Shown here: positions 14,583-24,429 of the stretch, piece by piece
How positions within the stretch are numbered: the first letter of the stretch is position 1
Layout of the letters: every line of letters starts with the position of its first letter
NCBI GenBank assembly: GCA_002336085.1
Contig: DDEH01000130.1
Location: 1 to 31,228, forward strand
Length of the DNA: 31,228 nt
Direction of reading: 5' to 3'
Source of the DNA: Flavobacteriales bacterium UBA1959
GTDB lineage: Bacteria > Bacteroidota > Bacteroidia > Flavobacteriales_D > Sanyastnellaceae
Translations under genes and position numbers: made by a program
Notes under the pieces: model-generated
The model's input: the letters and a program-made list of their open reading frames with translations, nothing else
Told to the model about the DNA's origin: nothing
Database searches by the model: none

Positions 14583-15764
14583 ATGCTGGATAAGAAAAAA
14601 ACGTACTCCACCGCACAAGAACCGGAAACGTGCATCTTGATTGGACTAGTGACCGGAAGAGAAACACGAGATATGGTGAATGAGCACCTCGAAGAGCTGG
14701 CCTTTCTGGCAACCACCGCCGAAGCCAACTCCATGAGGACCTTTATTCAAAGCTTGGATCGACCCGACACCCGAACATTTGTGGGGAGCGGAAAACTCCA
14801 AGAGATAAAGGAATTCGTGGAAGAAAAGGATATTGATATGCTCATCTTTGACGACGAATTATCGCCGACACAGTTGCGAAACATCGAACGGGAGATTCCC
14901 GAACGTAAAGTTCTGGATCGACCGAATTTAATTCTGGATATCTTCGCGCAGCGAGCACGCACAGCACATGCAAAGACGCAAGTAGAATTGGCCCAATACC
15001 AATACCTGCTCCCTAGGCTCACCAACATGTGGACACACCTGCAGAAGCAAAAAGGTGGAATTGGAATGAAAGGGCCGGGTGAAAAAGAAATCGAAACAGA
15101 TCGACGAATCATAAGGGACCGCATTTCCCATTTGAAAAAAGAACTGAAATCCATCGATCAACAGATGTCCACCCAACGTGGCAACCGAGGCGCATTGGTT
15201 CGCGTAGCTCTTGTAGGGTACACGAACGCTGGTAAGAGCACGTTAATGACGTTGATGTCCAAGAGCAAAGTATTTGCCGAGGATAAATTGTTTGCGACCC
15301 TAGATACTACCGTGCGCAAAGTGGTCTTGCAAAACCTCCCCTTTTTGCTAAGTGACACCGTTGGATTCATTCGCAAGCTTCCACACCAGCTTATCGAAAG
15401 CTTTAAGTCCACCCTTGACGAAACACGAGAAAGCGATTTGCTGCTTCATGTAATAGATGTGAGCCATCCCCAATTTGAAGAACACCTCATCATTGTCGAA
15501 AGCACATTGGCTGAAATCGGGAGCGCAGACAAGCCTTCAATGCTTGTTTTTAATAAAATCGATCGCCTCATCGAAGAACCCTTTGGACCCACCAGAGAAG
15601 ATCAAGTTGAGGGGCTTCGTGAACGTTTTGAGCGCGTAGATCGAGAAGTGATTTTCATTTCAGCGATTCAAAAAACTGGATTAGAGGAACTCCGTCTTAA
15701 AGTGTTCGAAGCCGTCAAATTGATTCACGTCAAACGATACCCGTATCAAAACTTTCTTTATTGA
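14583..15764 (+). CDS. hflX: GTPase HflX (ribosome-associated)
   Basis: A 393-residue GTPase. The N-terminal HflX domain has the conserved VGSGKLQEIKEFV and the linker with RTAHAKTQVELAQYQYLLPR and GGIGMKGPGEKEIETDRR. The G domain carries G1 GYTNAGKST (Lys218), G3 DTVGFIRKLPHQL and G4 NKID. HflX binds the large ribosomal subunit and splits or rescues stalled ribosomes, often under heat stress. Length and motifs are normal for the family. The gene sits six bases after the cytochrome c gene and 48 bases before rbfA, another ribosome-linked gene. Confidence 0.96.
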   Translation: MLDKKKTYSTAQEPETCILIGLVTGRETRDMVNEHLEELAFLATTAEANSMRTFIQSLDRPDTRTFVGSGKLQEIKEFVEEKDIDMLIFDDELSPTQLRNIEREIPERKVLDRPNLILDIFAQRARTAHAKTQVELAQYQYLLPRLTNMWTHLQKQKGGIGMKGPGEKEIETDRRIIRDRISHLKKELKSIDQQMSTQRGNRGALVRVALVGYTNAGKSTLMTLMSKSKVFAEDKLFATLDTTVRKVVLQNLPFLLSDTVGFIRKLPHQLIESFKSTLDETRESDLLLHVIDVSHPQFEEHLIIVESTLAEIGSADKPSMLVFNKIDRLIEEPFGPTREDQVEGLRERFERVDREVIFISAIQKTGLEELRLKVFEAVKLIHVKRYPYQNFLY

Positions 15765-15812
15765 ATGAGACCAGCCATGCGGGAGTTGCTCTGACTTTGC
15801 GACCTTTGCATC

Positions 15813-16151
15813 ATGGCAGCCATAAGACAAGAAAAAGTCGCCGAACTCATCCGGCGTGATTTAAGTGTAATATTCCAGCAAAACGCAAGCGCCTGGTTGG
15901 GGGGTATGTTTATTTCTGTGACGCAAGTGAGGATGTCGCCTGACCTCGGATTGGCAAGAGTTTATCTCAGTTTCATGGCCGTACCGGACAAAAAGATAGC
16001 CTTAGAAGCGGTGAGACAACAAGGGTGGCGTGTGCGAAAAGCGCTGAGTGATAAAATTGGAAAACAAGTCCGGATTATTCCTGAGTTGAACTTCTATCTC
16101 GACGACAGCATCGATTATTATGAGTCCATCAATAACGCGCTAAAAAAATAA
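15813..16151 (+). CDS. rbfA: Ribosome-binding factor A
   Basis: A 112-residue KH-fold protein that binds the 30S subunit during late 16S rRNA maturation. The start RQEKVAELIRRDLSVIFQQ, the central TQVRMSPDLGLARVYLSF and RIIPELNFYLDDSIDYYESIN are typical RbfA signatures. The ATG at 15813 is preceded by GACCTTTG four bases upstream, one base away from the TAnnTTTG box. The permease gene starts 10 bases after its stop, a gene order often seen in Bacteroidota. Confidence 0.93.
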   Translation: MAAIRQEKVAELIRRDLSVIFQQNASAWLGGMFISVTQVRMSPDLGLARVYLSFMAVPDKKIALEAVRQQGWRVRKALSDKIGKQVRIIPELNFYLDDSIDYYESINNALKK

Positions 16152-16161
16152 AATCACTGCC

Positions 16162-17406
16162 GTGAAACTCCCATTTCGTCTTGCATGGCGGTACGCCTGG
16201 GCACGTCGATCCCGGAGCTTGACCCACCTCATCTCAGGCATTTCTATGTTTGTGATTGCGGCGGTAACTGCCGCGATGATCGCCATATTGAGCGCATTCA
16301 ATGGCATTGAATCCGTCGTTTCAGAGCTGTTTGGCACCCTTGACGCTCCGGTAGCTATTGTTCCTGCATCGGGCTCAGCATTGCCCGAAAGCATTGGTCA
16401 CTGGCTCGAACAATCCTTTGGCCCCGAATCAAACACACCCGTTTTAAGTGCAATCGCGCCCGTTATTGAAGACGAAGCTGTTGTCTCTTGGAGTGGAAAT
16501 CAACCCCATATCTGCACGGTATTGGCTTTTGACTCCAAATTATTGCAGGCCACTCCCATTGCTTCTTCCGTACGCTCGGGTACCTGGGACCCGAATTGGG
16601 ATGAGGCTTCTACATGCATCATCGCAGGGCTAGGTGTCAAGAATATCCTGGGATTAAATTCCATCAATGACGATGGACAGCGGCCATCACTGCTGCTGCG
16701 AGCACCGATTAGAGGAAAAAAACTGACCCGTTACAAAGAGCGGGCATTCCACTCAGAGCGGGCATTTGTTTGTGATGTCTTTTCTGTCAACGCCGAAATT
16801 GACCGAAAATATATTCTAGCACCTCTCGCATTTGCACGCCAGCTTTTCGCCCGGGACTCGGTCGTGTCTCGGTTTGAACTGGGCTTGGCCTCGGGGATAT
16901 CGGAAACGGAAGCAGCGAGCTCCATCCGGTCCGGATTGCTCGCAAGTGGTCTAAAGGCTGCGGTGCGCACGCGTTCGGAGAAAAACAAATTGATCACTCA
17001 AACAAATCGCGCGGAAAAATGGGCGACTTTTTTCATTCTTAGTTTCATTTTGGTTGTCGCTGCATTCAACGTCATGGCATCGCTCACAATGATGCTATTG
17101 GACAAGCGACAAGACATGGAAGTACTCAATGCAATGGGACTCACAGGATGGAAGCTGGAGCAGGTCTTTGCCCTTCAAGGGGTAATGATTAACACCATTG
17201 GCGCCGTAACCGGCACTTTACTAGGGGTGCTGCTCGTCCTTGGTCAGCAGCATTATGGCTGGGTGAAACTGCACGGCTCTGTCATCCCATCCTACCCTGT
17301 TGCGCTTGAGGCACTCGACGTAATTGGCACATTAACCGTCGTCGTCGTCATCGGTGGCATTGGCTCAGGTTGGATGGTTCGAAATCTTGTCCATAGGTTC
17401 GTATAG
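16162..17406 (+). CDS. FtsX-like ABC transporter permease (LolC/LolE type)
   Basis: A 414-residue inner-membrane permease with four transmembrane segments: one near residues 27-50, then a large periplasmic domain, then three near residues 290-315, 335-365 and 385-410. The N-terminus FRLAWRYAWARRSRSLTHLISGISM resembles LolC/LolE proteins, which release lipoproteins from the inner membrane for transport to the outer membrane. The motif DKRQDMEVLNAMGLTGW is typical of FtsX-domain permeases. It starts at a GTG 10 bases after rbfA. No ATPase gene (LolD) is adjacent, so it must pair with one encoded elsewhere. It is a different subfamily from the MacB-like permease at 27698. Confidence 0.88.
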   Translation: MKLPFRLAWRYAWARRSRSLTHLISGISMFVIAAVTAAMIAILSAFNGIESVVSELFGTLDAPVAIVPASGSALPESIGHWLEQSFGPESNTPVLSAIAPVIEDEAVVSWSGNQPHICTVLAFDSKLLQATPIASSVRSGTWDPNWDEASTCIIAGLGVKNILGLNSINDDGQRPSLLLRAPIRGKKLTRYKERAFHSERAFVCDVFSVNAEIDRKYILAPLAFARQLFARDSVVSRFELGLASGISETEAASSIRSGLLASGLKAAVRTRSEKNKLITQTNRAEKWATFFILSFILVVAAFNVMASLTMMLLDKRQDMEVLNAMGLTGWKLEQVFALQGVMINTIGAVTGTLLGVLLVLGQQHYGWVKLHGSVIPSYPVALEALDVIGTLTVVVVIGGIGSGWMVRNLVHRFV

Positions 17407-17421
17407 CCGCAGCGGAAAACG

Positions 17422-17440
17422 GCGATTCAAATCGCTTTTT
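17422..17440 (+). terminator. Small hairpin plus five T after the LolC/E-like permease, containing the dusB stop
   Basis: GCGAT (17422-17426) pairs with ATCGC (17431-17435) around TCAA, followed by TTTTT. The stem is only 5 bp. The dusB stop codon (17427-17429) lies in the loop, the same placement as at accC/rfaE2. Confidence 0.45.
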
Positions 17441-18416
17441 CAAACGGCATGGTCGCTAAAGCATCCAGTTTATCTCGGACTGCACTCACTTCATCCAGCG
17501 TTACCAAATCCAAGCGATGAGACTTGAAGTCGCGCAATCCTTTAAAGTAATTCGCATAATGCCGCCGCATTTCTACAATTCCCAATCGTTCGCCTTTCCA
17601 TTCCACGCCTTTGTCAAAATGTTCCCTTGCCACCGCAACCCGTTCTGCCATGTCCGGTGGATCCAATAGTTCACCGGTCGCCATGAAGTGCTTAATCTCA
17701 CGAAAAACCCATGGGGCTCCAATGCTTGCACGTCCAATCATGATGCCATCTACGCCATAGCGTTCTTTGTATTGCACCGCTTTTTGCGGCGAATTGATGT
17801 CGCCATTGCCAAAGACAGGGATATGGATTCGCGGATTGTTTTTGACTTGAGAAATTAGGCTCCAATCTGCCTCGCCCTTGTACATCTGAGCACGGGTTCG
17901 GCCGTGGATACTAATGGCCTTAATGCCAACATCTTGGAGGCGTTCTGCAACTTCAACAATAAACTTGGATTGATCATCCCAACCGAGGCGAGTCTTCACG
18001 GTGACCGGAAGCGAAGTGCTGTTGACAATTTCCTTGGTCATTGCGACCATCTTGGGAATGTCTTGCAATATGCCTGCACCAGCACCTTTGCATGCGACCT
18101 TCTTCACCGGACAGCCGTAATTGATGTCAATTATATCCGGTTGCGCTTGTTCGGTGATGGCTGTTGCCTTCCGCATGGATTCAATTTCACTCCCAAAAAT
18201 TTGAATCCCCACCGGACGCTCATATTCAAATATATCAAGCTTCGCTCTGCTCTTTGCAGCGTCTCGAATCAACCCCTCGGAACTGATGAATTCGGTATAC
18301 ATCAAATCTGCACCATACTTCTTGCAAAGTGCGCGAAACGGCGGGTCACTTACATCCTCCATCGGCGCAAGGAGCAAAGGAAATTCTGCAATATCGATGT
18401 CGGCGATGCGGACCAT
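17427..18416 (-). CDS. dusB: tRNA-dihydrouridine synthase (DusB-like)
   Basis: A 329-residue FMN-dependent TIM-barrel enzyme that reduces uridines in the tRNA D-loop. Signatures are LLLAPMEDVSDPPFRALC, the RNA-contacting MYTEFISSEGL, DINYGCPVKKV with the catalytic cysteine, VKTRLGW, ISIHGRTRAQMY, FGNGDI and IGRASIGAPW in the FMN phosphate site. Bacteroidota homologues begin MVRI-like, so the ATG at 18416 is the start; the in-frame ATG at 18533 would overlap the divergent CPBP gene. The gene has a promoter about 60 bases upstream. Confidence 0.95.
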   Translation of the reverse strand: MVRIADIDIAEFPLLLAPMEDVSDPPFRALCKKYGADLMYTEFISSEGLIRDAAKSRAKLDIFEYERPVGIQIFGSEIESMRKATAITEQAQPDIIDINYGCPVKKVACKGAGAGILQDIPKMVAMTKEIVNSTSLPVTVKTRLGWDDQSKFIVEVAERLQDVGIKAISIHGRTRAQMYKGEADWSLISQVKNNPRIHIPVFGNGDINSPQKAVQYKERYGVDGIMIGRASIGAPWVFREIKHFMATGELLDPPDMAERVAVAREHFDKGVEWKGERLGIVEMRRHYANYFKGLRDFKSHRLDLVTLDEVSAVRDKLDALATMPFEKAI

Positions 18417-18479
18417 TTTTTCTTTGATGTGGACATTTCCATTCAATCCACGAACTTGCAGACTGGTTATACCCTCTTG

Positions 18480-18513
18480 CAAAATTAAGCCATGATCCGA
18501 ACCGCCTTCCAAA
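18480..18513 (-). promoter_or_regulatory. Promoter for dusB (TTTG-N22-TAATTTTG)
   Basis: On the minus strand TTTG (18513-18510) is followed after 22 bases by TAATTTTG (18487-18480), an exact -7 match with a plausible -33 element. It gives a leader of about 60 bases before the ATG at 18416. The -33 part lies within the start of the divergent CPBP gene. Confidence 0.5.
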
Positions 18514-19418
18514 CAATGCACCCTTTTGGGCAATTGATTTTCTTTTTTTGCATGGTACTCGTGGGTATGGCTGTCGCATCTGGTGCTGGATTCGCTTTGT
18601 TAGCAAGCGTATTAGGGCACTCTGTCGAACAGGCTTTTGCATTCGCCAATGATGCCGATTCAGAGGAAGGCAAGATTTATAACCTCATCATCAATGGAGC
18701 CAATCAATTGCTATCCTTTGGACTCATGGCATGGTTGGCTCACCGATTGTTTGCGGGACGAACCTTCCTCAATCTCTCTTTACCGAAGCCAGGCTGGTGG
18801 CTTTGCGCTGTGGCAATGGCAGTAGCAGCTCAACCTCTCATTGACCTTACGTTTCGAGCGAATGGAATGCTCCTCGAGTTCATGCCTGACGCATTGGCTC
18901 AATCGATCAATCATTATGAGTCAGTGGCAGCTGAAGTCACCGCGTCGCTTCTCACTTTTGATGCCAGTTGGCAATTCCCAGCAACGCTTATCACTGTCGC
19001 CTTGTTGCCCTCAATCTGCGAGGAATTCGCCTTTCGCGGGATCATTCAACCGCTGACCGCACGGTGGACGAATAATATCCATGCAGGCGTCTGGATGGGC
19101 GCATTTTTATTCAGCGCCATACACATGCAGTTTCATGGATTCTTGCCCCGCATGATCATTGGAGCAGGATTAGGCTACCTCGTGGTTTACAGCGGGAGCC
19201 TTTGGCCTGCAATCGCAGCGCACTTCTTCAACAATGCTGGAGCTATCGTCATGGCCGCCATCTTTGGCGAAACATTCATACAACAGGAAATGAATGACAG
19301 CAGTCCCTGGGAACTCGGTGATTACGGATTCGCTGCTGCTGCTTTGGCAGTAGGCATATATGGGATCCGCTGGATACGTGACCAATCACCTTGGCCCGAA
19401 CGTCATCCCGTAAACTGA
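18492..19418 (+). CDS. CPBP-family intramembrane metalloprotease (CAAX/Rce1-like)
   Basis: A 308-residue membrane protein with about seven hydrophobic segments. The CPBP motifs are present: EEFAFRG (EExxxR, residues 177-182), then FLFSAIHMQFHGFLPRMIIG with the second histidine motif, and IAAHFFNNAG. Eukaryotic Rce1 cleaves prenylated proteins; bacterial relatives act on varied substrates and several process or protect against bacteriocins. The substrate here is unknown and no peptide gene is adjacent. The first 30 residues are hydrophobic. The stop directly abuts the ispD stop on the other strand, leaving no intergenic base. Confidence 0.88.
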   Translation: MIRTAFQTMHPFGQLIFFFCMVLVGMAVASGAGFALLASVLGHSVEQAFAFANDADSEEGKIYNLIINGANQLLSFGLMAWLAHRLFAGRTFLNLSLPKPGWWLCAVAMAVAAQPLIDLTFRANGMLLEFMPDALAQSINHYESVAAEVTASLLTFDASWQFPATLITVALLPSICEEFAFRGIIQPLTARWTNNIHAGVWMGAFLFSAIHMQFHGFLPRMIIGAGLGYLVVYSGSLWPAIAAHFFNNAGAIVMAAIFGETFIQQEMNDSSPWELGDYGFAAAALAVGIYGIRWIRDQSPWPERHPVN

Positions 19419-20099
19419 TCAGTCTGAAGAATTACTCTCTACAAAAGCGCGAGCCACAATCAAGTCCTCTGGTGTTGTGATCTTGATGTTTTGAAAATCG
19501 CCATCTACCAAATGGATGGAACGTCCTGCATACTCAAATACGCTCGCATCATCTGTGAATTCTTCGCGAAAACCTGTGCCATAAGCCTCCTTTAGAGACT
19601 GAATATCGAAACATTGAGGCGTTTGTACTGCACGCAATCGGTCCCGCACCACCGCATGTGATCCCGCGCCATGTACTTCTCGAATGCTGTCTTTTACTGG
19701 GACCACCGGCACAGCCGATCCCGAAGAGGCCGCCGTCTCATAGCAGGCCTGAATCGTGGAGACTGACACAAAAGGACGTACTGCATCATGAATGCCAACA
19801 ACCCCTGCATCTGGTAATGTATGAAGGCCATTGAGCACTGAATGCCAACGTTCTACTCCCCCAACAACCACGTGCTTCACTCCGGCTGAGCCGTATTGAT
19901 TTTCCAAGTTGTGAAACTCCTGCACCAAACTTTCATGAAGGACCAAAACGACCTCTAATTCTTGGCCCAAGGCTTCCCGAAAGCGTTGAAGGGTCCACCA
20001 CATAAGTGGTCGACCCTTCAACAAGAGAAATTGCTTTGCAACCGGCTGTTGCATGCGCGTGCCCGTACCACCAGCCACAAGAATGAGGTATTGCTTCAC
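19419..20099 (-). CDS. ispD: 2-C-methyl-D-erythritol 4-phosphate cytidylyltransferase
   Basis: A 226-residue nucleotidyltransferase of the MEP isoprenoid pathway, making CDP-methylerythritol from CTP. The CTP-binding loop is [18 protein letters not shown], and [20 protein letters not shown] and AVQTPQCFD are further family motifs. The start is a GTG at 20099, overlapping the sodA stop as GTGA; no ATG gives a complete N-terminus. It is last in an operon with the dCMP deaminase, ctp and sodA. Its partners ispE and ispF are not in this window. Confidence 0.94.
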   Translation of the reverse strand: MKQYLILVAGGTGTRMQQPVAKQFLLLKGRPLMWWTLQRFREALGQELEVVLVLHESLVQEFHNLENQYGSAGVKHVVVGGVERWHSVLNGLHTLPDAGVVGIHDAVRPFVSVSTIQACYETAASSGSAVPVVPVKDSIREVHGAGSHAVVRDRLRAVQTPQCFDIQSLKEAYGTGFREEFTDDASVFEYAGRSIHLVDGDFQNIKITTPEDLIVARAFVESNSSD

Positions 20100-20701
20100 C
20101 CCCGTGCAGCTTGATAACGATCAGCTACGGCATTCCAATCAATCACATTGAAGAATGCAGCGATGTAATCAGGGCGACGATTTTGGTAATTCAAGTAATA
20201 CGCGTGCTCCCAAACGTCCAGTCCTAAAATGGGTGTCCCCCCACAGCCTACTCCTGGCATCAAAGGGTTGTCTTGATTGGCAGAAGAGCAAACCTCCAAT
20301 TTGCCATCCTTGACGCAAAGCCATGCCCATCCCGATCCAAATCGTGTTGCAGCTGCTTGCGCAAATGACTGCTGAAATTTCTCCATTCCACCGAGTTCAC
20401 CATCGATGGCCGCTGCCAAATCACCACTCGGTGATCCGCCGCCGTTTGGAGACATAACACTCCAAAACAATGTATGGTTGAAGAAACCGCCACCGTTGTT
20501 GCGCACACCCGCATGATCCGAATGTTGGGCGAGCAATGTGTCGATGGATTTCCCTTCCATTTCAGTGCCAGCGACAGCAGCATTCAGCTTGCTGGTGTAG
20601 CCCGCGTGGTGCTTTCCGTGGTGTATTTCCATTGTACGCGCATCGATGTGCGGTTCAAGGGCGTCATAAGCATAAGGCAAAGCTGGGAGTTCAAAAACCA
20701 T
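20096..20701 (-). CDS. sodA: Superoxide dismutase, Mn-type
   Basis: A 201-residue Fe/Mn superoxide dismutase. Metal ligands are His27 in MEIHHGKHH, His in FFNHTLFW, and Asp and His in [12 protein letters not shown]. Two positions that separate the metal types, NNGGG before the second ligand and [10 protein letters not shown] with its Gln, are of the Mn type, though cambialistic use cannot be excluded. There is no signal peptide, so it is cytoplasmic. The ATG at 20701 fits the canonical start [16 protein letters not shown]; the frame remains open further upstream, into the ctp 3' end. It lies 11 bases after ctp and overlaps ispD, so it has no obvious promoter of its own. Confidence 0.95.
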   Translation of the reverse strand: MVFELPALPYAYDALEPHIDARTMEIHHGKHHAGYTSKLNAAVAGTEMEGKSIDTLLAQHSDHAGVRNNGGGFFNHTLFWSVMSPNGGGSPSGDLAAAIDGELGGMEKFQQSFAQAAATRFGSGWAWLCVKDGKLEVCSSANQDNPLMPGVGCGGTPILGLDVWEHAYYLNYQNRRPDYIAAFFNVIDWNAVADRYQAARG

Positions 20702-20712
20702 GATTTTTTGTA

Positions 20713-22380
<1,668 letters not shown>

Positions 22381-22404
22381 TTGGAAGCTAAACTGATAAC
22401 CGGT

Positions 22405-22845
22405 TTACGCACTAGGTTGTTCGAGGTGAACCAATTCCACTCCAGCTTGGCGCAGGAAATCAAGGCCCTGGTGATCCTTATACTTGTTCCGAAAAACCAA
22501 GCGACTAATGCCCGCCTGATGAATCAATTTGGCACATTCGCGGCAAGGCGAAAGGGTTATGTACAAGGTTGAACCCACAGCACTGTTGTTGGAACGTGCC
22601 AACTTGGTGATGGCATTCGCCTCTGCATGCAAAACATACCAATGGGTCTCCCCGGCATCATTTTCGCAGACATTTGGGAATCCCGTGGGCGATCCATTGA
22701 AGCCATCAGCGATGATCATTCGGTCTTTTACAATGAGCGCACCGACCTGCTTGCGCGTACAATGTGACAATTGAGCCCATTCTGTCGCCATGCGCATATA
22801 GGCTTCATCATATCGGTTTTGTTTCTGATCCTTCTGGTTCATCAT
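22405..22845 (-). CDS. Deoxycytidylate (dCMP) deaminase
   Basis: A 146-residue zinc-dependent deaminase that converts dCMP to dUMP for thymidylate synthesis. Zinc ligands and the catalytic glutamate are in HAEANAI and SPCRECA. DGFNGSPTGFPN is the substrate-site segment typical of dCMP deaminases (ComEB-like). Two adjacent ATGs (22845 and 22842) are both possible starts. It heads the operon that continues with ctp, sodA and ispD. A TAACTTTG box lies 70 bases upstream. Confidence 0.92.
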   Translation of the reverse strand: MMNQKDQKQNRYDEAYMRMATEWAQLSHCTRKQVGALIVKDRMIIADGFNGSPTGFPNVCENDAGETHWYVLHAEANAITKLARSNNSAVGSTLYITLSPCRECAKLIHQAGISRLVFRNKYKDHQGLDFLRQAGVELVHLEQPSA

Positions 22846-22915
22846 CGAGCGAAAAAATGGACGTTGCTGCTATGGGTGCTGTGAATCGTGACGCTGCAGT
22901 GTACTGCTACACCCC

Positions 22916-22923
22916 CAAAGTTA
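22916..22923 (-). promoter_or_regulatory. -7 promoter element for the dCMP deaminase-ctp-sodA-ispD operon
   Basis: On the minus strand this reads TAACTTTG, an exact TAnnTTTG match, implying a leader of about 65 bases before the deaminase ATG. No -33 TTG is visible, and it is the only exact box seen in the 125-base divergent gap. Confidence 0.35.
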
Positions 22924-22970
22924 GTCTTCTGGAGCGGGCTTCGTAGCTTGCATACTAGAAAGATTGATAA

Positions 22971-23528
22971 ATGCGCATATACACCCGCACCGGCGACGAC
23001 GGCACCACTTCCTTGTTTGGGGGGCAACGCGTGGACAAGGACGACATGCGAATTGAGGCATACGGCACACTGGATGAGCTAAATACCGCAATGGGCACTC
23101 TCTGTTCGTCCGATGGATTCTCTGAGGATAATAGCGGCTTAAAGTGGTTGCAGAAACTCCAGTCAGATGTCTTCACGTTGGGAAGTCACCTGGCCACCAC
23201 CGATGATTCCATGGCGAAGCACTTGCCTGACCTTCCTGAAAAACGCGTAGACGAAATGGAAGTTTGGATGGATAGAATCAGCCAATCCCTTCCCGAGCTC
23301 AAGAACTTTTTATTACCCGGTGGACATCCCGCGATCTCCGCTTGCCATGCATGCCGGGTGACCTGTCGAAAGGCGGAACGGAGGGTCATTACTTTGGCGC
23401 GGCATGCTGAAGTCCCTGACGGGATCCTTCCCTATTTGAACCGATTAAGCGATGTATTTTTCGTTTGGAGCCGGCAACTCCATGTTCAATTTAGTGTGGA
23501 CGAAATCCCTTGGAAGCCTAATAAGTGA
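22971..23528 (+). CDS. Cob(I)alamin adenosyltransferase, PduO type
   Basis: A 185-residue ATP:corrinoid adenosyltransferase that makes adenosylcobalamin. The ATP-binding N-terminus is IYTRTGDDGTTSLFGGQRV; YGTLDELNTAMG, CRVTCRKAERR and LNRLSDVFFVWSR are other family motifs. The product is the cofactor of methylmalonyl-CoA mutase, which links this gene to the epimerase at 11439. No B12 riboswitch is recognisable in the 125 bases upstream, which is too short for a full one. The ATG is preceded by GATAA and no purine-rich ribosome-binding site. Confidence 0.94.
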   Translation: MRIYTRTGDDGTTSLFGGQRVDKDDMRIEAYGTLDELNTAMGTLCSSDGFSEDNSGLKWLQKLQSDVFTLGSHLATTDDSMAKHLPDLPEKRVDEMEVWMDRISQSLPELKNFLLPGGHPAISACHACRVTCRKAERRVITLARHAEVPDGILPYLNRLSDVFFVWSRQLHVQFSVDEIPWKPNK

Positions 23529-23578
23529 CGGGTTTTCAAGCGATTCTCATCTTTTTGTATTCTTTAAGGCCTCTTTTC

Positions 23579-23608
23579 TTGCATCTCATCTCGATTCTTC
23601 TATTTTTG
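23579..23608 (+). promoter_or_regulatory. Full Bacteroidota promoter for the DUF2795 gene (TTG-N19-TATTTTTG)
   Basis: TTG (23579-23581) and the exact -7 box TATTTTTG (23601-23608) are separated by the canonical 19 bases. Transcription should start near 23613, leaving a leader of about 15 bases. This is the best-formed promoter in the window. Confidence 0.7.
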
Positions 23609-23628
23609 CGCGCTCAAGTACTAGCATT

Positions 23629-23850
23629 ATGTATTGGACTCTCGAATTGGCTTCCTATTTAGAAGACGCGCCTTGGCCAGCTACCAAAGACGAGTTAATT
23701 GACTTTGCGATGCGCACCGGCGCACCTCTCGAGGTGGTCGAAAACTTGCAGCAACTTGAGGACGAGGGGGATGCTTTCGAAACCATCGAAGACATCTGGC
23801 CCGACTATCCGAGCAAAGAAGACTTCTTCTTTAACGAGGATGAGTATTAG
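23629..23850 (+). CDS. DUF2795 family mini-protein
   Basis: A 73-residue acidic protein strongly conserved in Bacteroidota, function unknown. It begins MYWTLELASYLEDAPWPATK and ends with IEDIWPDYPSKEDFFFNEDEY-type acidic sequence. The ATG at 23629 matches homologues and is supported by the promoter just upstream; the frame is open further 5' but that part overlaps the adenosyltransferase end and is not coding. It has its own promoter and stands alone, convergent with the GNAT gene. Confidence 0.88.
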   Translation: MYWTLELASYLEDAPWPATKDELIDFAMRTGAPLEVVENLQQLEDEGDAFETIEDIWPDYPSKEDFFFNEDEY

Positions 23851-23895
23851 GAAGCTGCAGAACGAATTTTGAAACGAAGCCGTCTGATTGCGTTT

Positions 23896-24387
23896 TCAAG
23901 ACTCAGCAATAAATGCCTGAAGTCCTACTCGCGTGAGTTTGCCATTCAACCATTCCGGATCCAATTCAGCGCCTAACTTTTTGTAGAAGCCAATAGCGGG
24001 TTCGTTCCAGTCCAAAACCTGCCACTCCATCCTGCCGAAATCGCGCTCCACGCATGCTTGGGCTACCGCATTAAATAGCGCGCGGCCGATGCCTTTTCCC
24101 CGGTGTGAATCCCGCACCACCAAATCTTCCAGAAAGCCACACTTGCCTTTCCAGGTGCTGTATTTGGTATACCAAAGGGCCATCCCCACCAGTGTTCCTT
24201 CCCACTCAGAGACAAACAATTCGAAGATACGATTCGGCCCAAACCCGTCGTACATCAATTGCTCCACCGTAGTATCCACTTCGTCCCCCGCACGCTCGTA
24301 GACGGCGAGTTCAACAATGAGTGCGTGCACAGCAGGCATATCCTGCAGGGTGGCAACACGAATAGTCAATGGCGTAGAATTTGTCAT
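23896..24387 (-). CDS. GNAT N-acetyltransferase, diamine/thialysine (SSAT)-like
   Basis: A 163-residue GNAT protein. The acetyl-CoA pyrophosphate loop is RGKGIGRALF (motif A). Segments YTKYSTWKGKCGFLEDLVV and LDWNEPAIGFYKKLGAELD closely follow spermidine/spermine and thialysine acetyltransferases (SSAT/SAT2), so acetylation of a polyamine or lysine-like amine is likely. The exact substrate is inference. The ATG at 24387 is preceded by a TACCTTTG box five bases upstream. Only 42 bases separate it from the divergent CvpA gene. Confidence 0.88.
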   Translation of the reverse strand: MTNSTPLTIRVATLQDMPAVHALIVELAVYERAGDEVDTTVEQLMYDGFGPNRIFELFVSEWEGTLVGMALWYTKYSTWKGKCGFLEDLVVRDSHRGKGIGRALFNAVAQACVERDFGRMEWQVLDWNEPAIGFYKKLGAELDPEWLNGKLTRVGLQAFIAES

Positions 24388-24392
24388 ACATC

Positions 24393-24400
24393 CAAAGGTA
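24393..24400 (-). promoter_or_regulatory. -7 promoter element for the GNAT gene (leaderless layout)
   Basis: On the minus strand this reads TACCTTTG, an exact TAnnTTTG match ending five bases before the ATG at 24387. Its -33 region would fall in the -7 region of the divergent CvpA gene. Confidence 0.5.
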
Positions 24401-24417
24401 GGCAGGAGTTGAGGCCT

Positions 24418-24425
24418 TACATTCG
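24418..24425 (+). promoter_or_regulatory. Possible -7 element for the CvpA gene (TTCG variant)
   Basis: TACATTCG differs from TAnnTTTG at one base and ends four bases before the ATG at 24430. The same variant and spacing occur before the SDR gene at 11898. Confidence 0.3.
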
Positions 24426-24429
24426 AAAC

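Noticed and set aside
16162..17406. Cell-division FtsX as the identity of the permease
   Set aside because: Length (414) and N-terminal motif match LolC/LolE-type permeases, and no ftsE is adjacent.
17904..18488. 194-codon open frame antisense to dusB
   Set aside because: dusB is certain from its motifs, and the antisense product resembles no family.
22846..22970. Possible cobalamin riboswitch before the adenosyltransferase gene
   Set aside because: The gap is only 125 bases, with no recognisable B12-box-like segment or downstream expression hairpin.
23851..23905. Bulged inverted repeat between the DUF2795 and GNAT genes
   Set aside because: The stem needs a bulge and has no T run on either strand, so a terminator call is not supported.
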